Below are positions 5,459 through 11,921 of a DNA stretch of 11,921 nucleotides, in pieces. This DNA comes from Mxb001 sp044360385 (GTDB lineage: Bacteria > Actinomycetota > Actinomycetes > S36-B12): positions 1 to 11,921 of the forward strand of contig JBIKKK010000050.1 of assembly GCA_044360385.1 (NCBI GenBank). Direction: 5' to 3'. A program made the position numbers and the translations under genes. The notes beneath the pieces are model-generated. The model was not told the origin of the DNA. It worked only from the letters and a program-made list of their open reading frames with translations, and made no database searches. Numbering within the stretch: the stretch's first letter is position 1; each line of letters starts with the position of its first letter.

Positions 5459-6061
5459 GTGAGCATCGACCTGCGGACCGGAGCCCCGAGCATGGCCGGA
5501 TTCGGAGACATGCTCGACGAGCGACTCCTCCGTGAGCGGATCGTCTGGCTCGAGGGCGAGGTGCGGGACGAGAATTCCAATCGCATCGCCAAGCAGCTCC
5601 AGGTGCTCGCGGCCGAGGACCCCGACAAGGACATCACCCTCTACATCAACTCCCCGGGTGGATCGATCACGGCGGGCATGGTCATCTACGACACAATGCA
5701 GCTCATCCCCAACGACGTCACGACGATCGCCATGGGCCTCGCGGCGTCGATGGGGCAGTTCCTCCTGTGCGCCGGCGCACCGGGCAAGCGCTACGCCACG
5801 CCCAACACCCGGATCATGATGCATCAGCCGCTGGGCGGCATTGGCGGCACGGCCTCCGACATCAAGATCCAGGCTGAGCAGATGCTCTTCATCAAGAAGC
5901 GCATGGCCCAGCTCATCGCGGAGCACAGCGGCCACACCATCGAGGAGATCGAGGCCGACTCCGACCGTGACCGGTGGTTCACGGCCGAGGAGGCCCGCGA
6001 CTACCGCCTCATCGATCACGTCTACTCCACGTCGGCCGATGCACCTGGAGCCTCGAAGTGA
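5459..6061 (+). CDS. clpP1: ATP-dependent Clp protease proteolytic subunit, ClpP1 type
   Basis: A 200-residue serine peptidase subunit that assembles into heptameric rings and degrades proteins unfolded by Clp ATPases. The catalytic triad is intact: Ser97 (GLAASMGQFL), His122 (MMHQPLGG) and Asp171 (DSDRDRWF). The oligomerisation and substrate-strand motif NSPGGS is at 64-69. The MMHQPLGG and DSDRDRWFTAEEA segments match the ClpP1 rather than the ClpP2 branch of actinobacteria, whose two proteins form a mixed 14-mer. GTG 5459 has AGGAG six bases upstream. The residues before about Arg22 may include a short propeptide removed by processing, as known for other ClpPs. The stop is followed by clpP2 after 47 bp in a structured junction, and a ClgR-like box lies upstream. 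Confidence 0.97.
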   Translation: MSIDLRTGAPSMAGFGDMLDERLLRERIVWLEGEVRDENSNRIAKQLQVLAAEDPDKDITLYINSPGGSITAGMVIYDTMQLIPNDVTTIAMGLAASMGQFLLCAGAPGKRYATPNTRIMMHQPLGGIGGTASDIKIQAEQMLFIKKRMAQLIAEHSGHTIEEIEADSDRDRWFTAEEARDYRLIDHVYSTSADAPGASK

Positions 6062-6103
6062 ATCGGGGCTTCGAGGTGAACGCCGATTCCCGCATCGAAG
6101 GAG
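6051..6103 (+). promoter_or_regulatory. Mutually exclusive hairpins at the clpP1-clpP2 junction
   Basis: Hairpin A pairs CCTCGAAG (6051-6058, the last sense codons of clpP1) with CTTCGAGG (6069-6076) in a perfect 8-bp stem around a loop that begins with the clpP1 stop. Hairpin B pairs CTTCGA (6069-6074) with TCGAAG (6095-6100), burying half of the clpP2 Shine-Dalgarno sequence AAGGAG (6098-6103). Both use the same middle arm, so only one can form. This layout could tune clpP2 translation to clpP1 translation. Confidence 0.55.
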
Positions 6104-6108
6104 ACCGC

Positions 6109-6744
6109 ATGCGCACCCAGTCGGGGTTCTCTGCCCCCCAGGCCCGCTACATCCTCCCGGAGTTCCGCGAGCGGGTAGCCAATGGCGAGCGTGTGCACAA
6201 CCCCTACACCAAGCTCTTCGAGGAGCGCATCATCTTCCTCGGCGTTCAGATCGACGATGCGTCCGCCGATGACGTCATGGCCCAGTTGCTATGCCTGGAG
6301 TCGATGGACCCCGATCGTGACATCCAGATCTACATCAACTCACCCGGCGGCTCCTACACCGCGATGACGGCGATCTACGACACCATGCAGTTCGTCAAGC
6401 CGCAGGTGCAGACCGTGTGCCTCGGGCAGGCTGCCTCGGCCGCGGCTGTGCTGCTTGCCGCGGGCACGCCGGGCAAGCGCTTCGCCCTGCCGCACTCGCG
6501 CATCCTCATTCACCAGCCGTACACCGAGGGCGGTGGCCAGGCCTCCGACGTGGAGATCCAGGCCAACGAGATCCTGCGCATGCGCGAGGAGATGGAGACG
6601 ATCCTGTCCCTCCACACCGGTCGCACCAAGGAGCAGATCGAGAAGGAGATCGAGCGCGACCGCATTCTCACGGCCGACGCGGCCAAGGAGTACGGGATCA
6701 TCGACCAGGTCATCGCCTCTCGTAAGGTCGCCGCAGCCTCCTGA
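6109..6744 (+). CDS. clpP2: ATP-dependent Clp protease proteolytic subunit, ClpP2 type
   Basis: A 211-residue second ClpP, expected to form the mixed peptidase with ClpP1 and to provide the surface on which ClpX docks in actinobacteria. The catalytic residues are Ser110 (GQAASAAAVLL), His135 (LIHQPYTEGG) and Asp184 (IERDRILTA). NPYTKLFEERIIFLGVQIDDASADDVMAQLL is too long to mistake in part; its opening NPYTKLFEERIIFLG (31-45) is characteristic of the ClpP2 branch. I start at ATG 6109 because AAGGAG lies five bases upstream. GTG 6058, which would overlap the clpP1 stop as GTGA, and GTG 6076 are in frame but lack such a site. It is the second gene of the clpP operon, 47 bp after clpP1 and 121 bp before clpX. 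Confidence 0.97.
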   Translation: MRTQSGFSAPQARYILPEFRERVANGERVHNPYTKLFEERIIFLGVQIDDASADDVMAQLLCLESMDPDRDIQIYINSPGGSYTAMTAIYDTMQFVKPQVQTVCLGQAASAAAVLLAAGTPGKRFALPHSRILIHQPYTEGGGQASDVEIQANEILRMREEMETILSLHTGRTKEQIEKEIERDRILTADAAKEYGIIDQVIASRKVAAAS

Positions 6745-6776
6745 ATCGCGCGCGTCCGCTGAAGGCTGAACGCGCC

Positions 6777-6813
6777 GGGGGCACAATCACCCCCAACAAG
6801 CCCCACATGGGGG
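6777..6813 (+). promoter_or_regulatory. Competing G/C hairpins between clpP2 and clpX
   Basis: Four homopolymer blocks alternate: GGGGG (6777-6781), CCCCC (6790-6794), CCCC (6801-6804) and GGGGG (6809-6813). They allow either two small hairpins (first with second, third with fourth) or one larger hairpin pairing the second with the fourth. A TACCGT immediately after (6814-6819) could be a -10 for a clpX-only promoter. Either attenuation or partial termination is possible. Confidence 0.4.
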
Positions 6814-6865
6814 TACCGTCGGAGACTCGGAGGGCACTCGCCTGCCCGAGATCGAAGGAGCTGCT

Positions 6866-8164
<1,299 letters not shown>

Positions 8165-8248
8165 CTCGCAAGCACTCCCTCATCGCCAGTGCGCGCTTGC
8201 CTACGGAGCAGCGGTGCTTTCCTGTCCGCAACTGCGCACTCGCGACTG

Positions 8249-10795
8249 CTAGGCGAGCGTCACATCGACCGTGACGACGTCACCACCGGGCTCGAAGTTC
8301 AACTCCGCGATGGATCCTGCCGCCTTGAGGTCACCCGCGATCGCTTGGATATGCGCGAGTGCATCCGCTGGCCCGCTCACCGTTGCCGAGGCCACGTCCG
8401 CCTTCATCGATGCCTTGGCCTCGCTCTTGGCCTTGCGCACGAGCGAGAGCGCGATGGCGGTGTCAGCCACAATGGCACGATCGCCATCGGCGGCCATCGT
8501 CGAGAGCTCGTCGGCACTTGGCCACGTCATCCGATGGATGGAACCCACCTGCCACCAGGACCACACCTCCTCGGTGACGAAGGGGAGGAAGGGCGCGAAG
8601 AGCCGGAGCTGTACGTCGAGCGCGATGGCGAGTGCCGCCTTGGCCGACGCGGCACCCTCGAGGCCCTGGCCGCCGTACGCGCGATCCTTGACCAGCTCGA
8701 CGTAGTCGTCGGTGAAGGACCAGAAGAACGTCTCGGCGAGCTCGAGGGCGCGCGTGTAGTTGTAGTCCTCGAAGGCAGCCGTCGCCTGGCGCACGGTCTC
8801 GGAGAGATCAGCGAGCATCGCCCGGTCGAGTGGCGCTGTGACCGCCGAGGAATCGGCAATCGGCTCAAACGCGAGCACGAACTTCGACGCGTTGAGGATC
8901 TTGATCGCCAGGCGGCGTCCGATCTTCATCTGGCCGACATCGAAGGCGGTGTCGGTGCCGGGGCGACCCGATGCGGCCCAGTAGCGCACGGCATCGGAGC
9001 CGTGCTCGTCAAGCAGCCCCATCGGCGTGACGACATTGCCCTTGGACTTGCTCATCTTCTTGCGATCCGGGTCGAGGATCCAGCCGCTGATCGCCGCATC
9101 GCTCCACGGCAGCCGATCGAATTCCAGGTGACTGCGCACCACGGTCGAGAAGAGCCAGGTGCGGATGATCTCGTGGGCCTGCGGACGCAGGTCCATGGGA
9201 AACACGCGCGACCAGAGGTCCTCGTCGCGGCTCCACCCTCCTGCGATCTCGGGGCTCAGCGATGACGTGGCCCAGGTGTCCATGACATCGGGATCGCCGA
9301 TGAAGCCACCGGGCTTGCCGCGCTGGTCCTCGGAGTAGCCCGCGGGCGCATCGCTCGACGGGTCGATGGGCAGGTCCGCATCGGCGGGCAGCAGCGGAGA
9401 GTCGTAGTCGGGGTTGCCCTCCGCGTCGAGCGGGTACCAGATCGGCAGGGGTACGCCGAAGAACCGCTGGCGGGAGATGAGCCAGTCGCCGTTGAGCCCC
9501 TCGACCCAGTTCTCGTAGCGCACCTGCATGTGCGCGGGGTGCCAGCGCAGCTCGCGGCCGCGCTCGAGCAGCTGCTCGCGCAGCTCCGGGCCGCGACCGC
9601 CATTGGTGAGGTACCACTGACGAGTCGTGACGATCTCCAGCGGGCGTTCGCCCTTCTCGAAGAACTTCACGGCATGGGTGATCTCACGCGGCTCGCCGAC
9701 CATGTCGCCGGACTCGCGAAGGAGCTCGACGATGCGCTCCTTGGCTGAGTGCGCCGTCTTGCCGGCGAGTTCGGCGTACGCCGCCTCGGCCCCAGTGCCC
9801 TCGACCCACGGTGGAGTCTCGGGCAGGATGCGTCCGTCCCAGCCGATGATCGGGCGCGTCGGCAGTTGCAGCTCGCGCCACCAGGTGACGTCGGTGAGGT
9901 CACCGAAGGTGCAGATCATCGCGATGCCGGACCCCTTCTCGGGATCAGCCAGTGCATGCGCCACCACCGGCACCATGACGCCGAAGAGCGGCGTGCGGAC
10001 GGTGGTCCCGAAGAGCGGCTGGTAGCGCTCGTCGTCGGGGTGCGCGACGAGCGCCACGCAGGCGGGGATCAACTCGGGGCGTGTCGTCTCGATGTAGATC
10101 GGTTCACCGCCATCGCCACGGGGGAAGCCGATGCGGTGGTAGGCGCCAGGGCGCTCGCGATCCTCGAGCTCGGCCTGGGCGACGGCCGTGCGGAAGGTGA
10201 CATCCCAGAGCGTGGGTGCCTCGGCCTGGTAGGCCTCACCGCGCGCAAGATTGCGCAGGAAGGCACGCTGCGACACGGCGCGGGCATTGTCGTCGATGGT
10301 CTGGTAGGTCTGGGTCCAGTCGATGGAGAGGCCGAGCCGGCGCCACAACTCCTCGAAGACCACTTCGTCCTCGACCGTGAGTCGCTCGCACAGCTCGACG
10401 AAGTTGCGGCGCGAGATCGGGACCTGCTGCTTGGGATCCGGCTCTGCGGGCGGCTGGAAATCCGGGTCATAGGGCAATGACGGGTCGCATCGAACGCCGA
10501 AGTAGTTCTGCACCCTTCGCTCGGTAGGCAGGCCGTTGTCGTCCCAGCCCATCGGATAGAAGACGGAGTGGCCCTGCATGCGCTTGTAGCGGGCGATGCA
10601 GTCGGTGTGGGTGTAGGAGAAGACGTGACCGACGTGAAGCGAGCCGCTCACGGTGGGGGGTGGAGTGTCGATCGAGTAGACCTCATCCCGCGTCCGGGTG
10701 CGATCGAAGAGGTAGGTGCCGTCGGCATCCCACGCCTCGACCCAGCGCTTCTCGATGCCGTCGATGCTGGGCTTGTCTGGGAGGCGGGAGCTCAT
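8249..10795 (-). CDS. valS: Valyl-tRNA synthetase, type 2
   Basis: An 848-residue class I synthetase that charges tRNA(Val) with valine and edits threonyl-tRNA(Val). The class I signatures are HVGH (54-57, in TPPPTVSGSLHVGH) and KMSKS (580-584). The inserted editing domain spans about 195-345 with the ETTRPELIPACVALVAHPDDERY segment (236-258 region). The N-terminal NGLPTERRVQNYFGV and the length near 850 point to the type 2 (archaeal-like) form common in many actinobacteria, rather than the roughly 950-residue E. coli type. ATG 10795 is the only start, because an in-frame stop lies three codons upstream. No good ribosome binding site is present, but a TAGGAT eight bases upstream predicts a leaderless message. 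It faces clpX tail to tail and is divergent from folC. Confidence 0.97.
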   Translation of the reverse strand: MSSRLPDKPSIDGIEKRWVEAWDADGTYLFDRTRTRDEVYSIDTPPPTVSGSLHVGHVFSYTHTDCIARYKRMQGHSVFYPMGWDDNGLPTERRVQNYFGVRCDPSLPYDPDFQPPAEPDPKQQVPISRRNFVELCERLTVEDEVVFEELWRRLGLSIDWTQTYQTIDDNARAVSQRAFLRNLARGEAYQAEAPTLWDVTFRTAVAQAELEDRERPGAYHRIGFPRGDGGEPIYIETTRPELIPACVALVAHPDDERYQPLFGTTVRTPLFGVMVPVVAHALADPEKGSGIAMICTFGDLTDVTWWRELQLPTRPIIGWDGRILPETPPWVEGTGAEAAYAELAGKTAHSAKERIVELLRESGDMVGEPREITHAVKFFEKGERPLEIVTTRQWYLTNGGRGPELREQLLERGRELRWHPAHMQVRYENWVEGLNGDWLISRQRFFGVPLPIWYPLDAEGNPDYDSPLLPADADLPIDPSSDAPAGYSEDQRGKPGGFIGDPDVMDTWATSSLSPEIAGGWSRDEDLWSRVFPMDLRPQAHEIIRTWLFSTVVRSHLEFDRLPWSDAAISGWILDPDRKKMSKSKGNVVTPMGLLDEHGSDAVRYWAASGRPGTDTAFDVGQMKIGRRLAIKILNASKFVLAFEPIADSSAVTAPLDRAMLADLSETVRQATAAFEDYNYTRALELAETFFWSFTDDYVELVKDRAYGGQGLEGAASAKAALAIALDVQLRLFAPFLPFVTEEVWSWWQVGSIHRMTWPSADELSTMAADGDRAIVADTAIALSLVRKAKSEAKASMKADVASATVSGPADALAHIQAIAGDLKAAGSIAELNFEPGGDVVTVDVTLA

Positions 10796-10803
10796 GGGCG
10801 CTC

Positions 10804-10809
10804 ATCCTA
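10804..10809 (-). promoter_or_regulatory. Probable -10 element of valS (leaderless)
   Basis: On the minus strand TAGGAT is followed by eight bases and then the valS ATG. Normal spacing puts transcription start one or two bases before, or at, the start codon. Confidence 0.5.
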
Positions 10810-10821
10810 GGAGGCGCCTAC

Positions 10822-10827
10822 TAGGGT
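10822..10827 (+). promoter_or_regulatory. Probable -10 element of folC (leaderless)
   Basis: TAGGGT is followed by seven bases and then GTG 10835, the classic actinobacterial spacing for transcription that begins on the start codon itself. Only 12 bp separate it from the opposing valS -10. Confidence 0.55.
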
Positions 10828-10834
10828 GGAAGAC

Positions 10835-11921
10835 GTGACCGAGTCGCCCGAGGATGTCCCGTCTGTCCACGGCCGTGTCCCCCCTGGGTACACCGAGCTC
10901 CAGGCGGAGCTCCTCGTCCGTTGGCCGGAGAACGCCATCGACCCGTCCCTGTCGCGAATCAGCGCGATCATGGACCTCCTCGGAGAGCCGCAGCATGCCT
11001 ACCCGGTCATCCAGGTGACCGGCACCAACGGCAAGTCCTCGACGGCGCGCATGATTGCCTCCCTCCTGCGTGCCCTCGGCCTGCGTGCCGGCCTCTACAC
11101 CAGCCCGCACCTGGTCGACATGCGCGAGCGCATCGAAATCGATGGCGAGCCCATCTCGGCCGAACGCTTCATGGCGATTGCGGGCGATGTGGCCCCGTTC
11201 ATCGCCAGCGTGGACGCCCGCGCGGAGGAGGAAGGCGGCACACCCGTCACGTACTTCGAGACGCTCACGGCGATCGCCTACGCCGCCTTCGCCGATGCCC
11301 CGGTCGATGTGGCCGTCGTCGAGGTCGGTGTGGGCGGGACCTGGGATGCGACCTCCGTGTGCCAGCCGCAGGTGTCTGTCGTCACCAGGGTCGCCATGGA
11401 CCATGCGGACATTCTTGGCGACACCATCAGCCTGATCGCGACGGAGAAGGCGGGCATCATCAAGGACGGCAGCTTCGCCGTCATCGCCGAGCAGGATCCC
11501 GAGGCGGTCGATGTGCTCCAGGCGCGCATCGACGAGCTCGGCGTGCCCGCTGCATGGGAAGGCAAGGCATTCGCGGTGCTGGATCGCACCGTGGCTGTCG
11601 GTGGACAGGTCCTCACCCTCCAGGGACTGACCGGCACCTACGACGACATCTTCGTGCCCCTCTTCGGCGCACATCAGTCGCGCAATGCCGCCGTGGCGCT
11701 CGCCGCCACCGAGGCGTTCATCGGAGGCGGTGCGCTCGCCCTCGATCCCGACAGCGTGCGGGAGGGCTTCGCCGCGGTCACGTCGCCGGGTCGCCTTGAA
11801 GTCGTGAGGCGCGGGCCGACCGTGATCATCGACGCGGCGCACAACCCTGCCGGTGCTGCCGCCCTGGCGGATGCGCTCTCCGAGTCCTTTGCCTTCACCC
11901 ACCTGGTCGGCGTCGTTGCGG
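10835..11921 (+). CDS. folC: Folylpolyglutamate synthase / dihydrofolate synthase, C-terminus cut by window edge
   Basis: The first 362 codons of a Mur-ligase-family enzyme that adds glutamate to dihydropteroate or folates using ATP, a cytosolic step in folate cofactor synthesis. Visible motifs are the P-loop TGTNGKSS (62-69), TSPHLVDMRERI (89-100), VVEVGVGGTWDAT (161-173) and VAMDHADILGDT (187-198). TEKAGIIK (203-210) carries the lysine that is carbamoylated in the family, and the ligase C-domain DAAHNPAG lies at about residue 333. GTG 10835 starts the frame; the purine-rich GGTGGAAG before it is a poor ribosome binding site, and a TAGGGT seven bases upstream suggests leaderless translation. 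It is divergent from valS with a 39-bp spacer. The ligase C-terminal domain continues past the right edge. Confidence 0.95.
   Translation, partial: MTESPEDVPSVHGRVPPGYTELQAELLVRWPENAIDPSLSRISAIMDLLGEPQHAYPVIQVTGTNGKSSTARMIASLLRALGLRAGLYTSPHLVDMRERIEIDGEPISAERFMAIAGDVAPFIASVDARAEEEGGTPVTYFETLTAIAYAAFADAPVDVAVVEVGVGGTWDATSVCQPQVSVVTRVAMDHADILGDTISLIATEKAGIIKDGSFAVIAEQDPEAVDVLQARIDELGVPAAWEGKAFAVLDRTVAVGGQVLTLQGLTGTYDDIFVPLFGAHQSRNAAVALAATEAFIGGGALALDPDSVREGFAAVTSPGRLEVVRRGPTVIIDAAHNPAGAAALADALSESFAFTHLVGVVA

Noticed and set aside
4586..6019. 477-codon open frame on the minus strand across tig and clpP1
   Set aside because: It is antisense to two certain genes, spans their intergenic promoter, and resembles no protein family.
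6058..6108. GTG 6058 as clpP2 start, overlapping the clpP1 stop as GTGA
   Set aside because: The overlap is attractive, but AAGGAG five bases before ATG 6109 is a much better initiation site, and the extra 17 residues do not look like ClpP sequence.
8165..8248. Terminator between the convergent clpX and valS genes
   Set aside because: Only long-loop pairings were found (GCAAGC 8168-8173 with GCTTGC 8195-8200, and AGTGCGC 8188-8194 with GCGCACT 8234-8240), with no T-tract, so a terminator is not supported.
8189..9265. 358-codon plus-strand frame opposite the valS C-terminus
   Set aside because: It is an antisense shadow of valS; no start signal or family motif was found.
9749..10480. 243-codon plus-strand frame opposite the valS N-terminal half
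   Set aside because: It is antisense to the conserved synthetase core and has a compositionally biased translation.

Overview
The window is high-GC, densely coded DNA, almost certainly chromosomal core from an actinobacterium. The evidence is the base composition, frequent GTG starts, TAnnnT-type -10 elements without clear -35 boxes, two ClpP paralogues of ClpP1 and ClpP2 type in tandem, and the gene order tRNA-Pro / tig / clpP1 / clpP2 / clpX followed by valS and folC. From memory this order is shared with Streptomyces and Mycobacterium. I cannot place the organism below class level. There is no mobile element, CRISPR array, rRNA or phage gene.

Layout. (1) 1-770, minus strand: a truncated amino-acid-synthesis-family (AA_synth/DUF1185-like) gene, preceded in the same orientation by a small four-helix membrane protein resembling DUF4267. 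(2) 856-1806, plus: an aldo/keto reductase with an intact catalytic tetrad. (3) 1897-3215, plus: a two-gene unit with a 4-base ATGA overlap, encoding a protein built on an exact 23-residue repeat and an RDD-family membrane protein. (4) 3190-3747, minus: a YbaK/ProRS-associated deacylase-type gene lying almost directly behind tRNA-Gly(TCC) and overlapping the RDD gene tail to tail. (5) 3871-3944, plus: tRNA-Pro(TGG). (6) 4058-8164, plus: tig, clpP1, clpP2 and clpX, a protein-quality-control block. (7) 8249-10795, minus: valS, type 2. (8) 10835 to the right edge, plus: folC, truncated by the window.

How the parts fit. Trigger factor folds nascent chains, ClpP1 and ClpP2 form the mixed peptidase, and ClpX unfolds and feeds substrates. 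A sequence matching the ClgR operator consensus lies upstream of clpP1, so stress-responsive activation of the protease genes is likely. The tRNA-Gly/ybaK and tRNA-Pro/valS elements form a translation-fidelity neighbourhood.

I found no wholly new system. The most interesting signals are regulatory: the ClgR-like box; two mutually exclusive hairpins at the clpP1-clpP2 junction, one of which covers the clpP2 Shine-Dalgarno sequence; a 39-bp divergent valS/folC spacer whose two -10 elements predict leaderless mRNAs for both genes; a ybaK start two bases after a tRNA 3' end; and the 23-residue repeat protein coupled to an RDD membrane protein.
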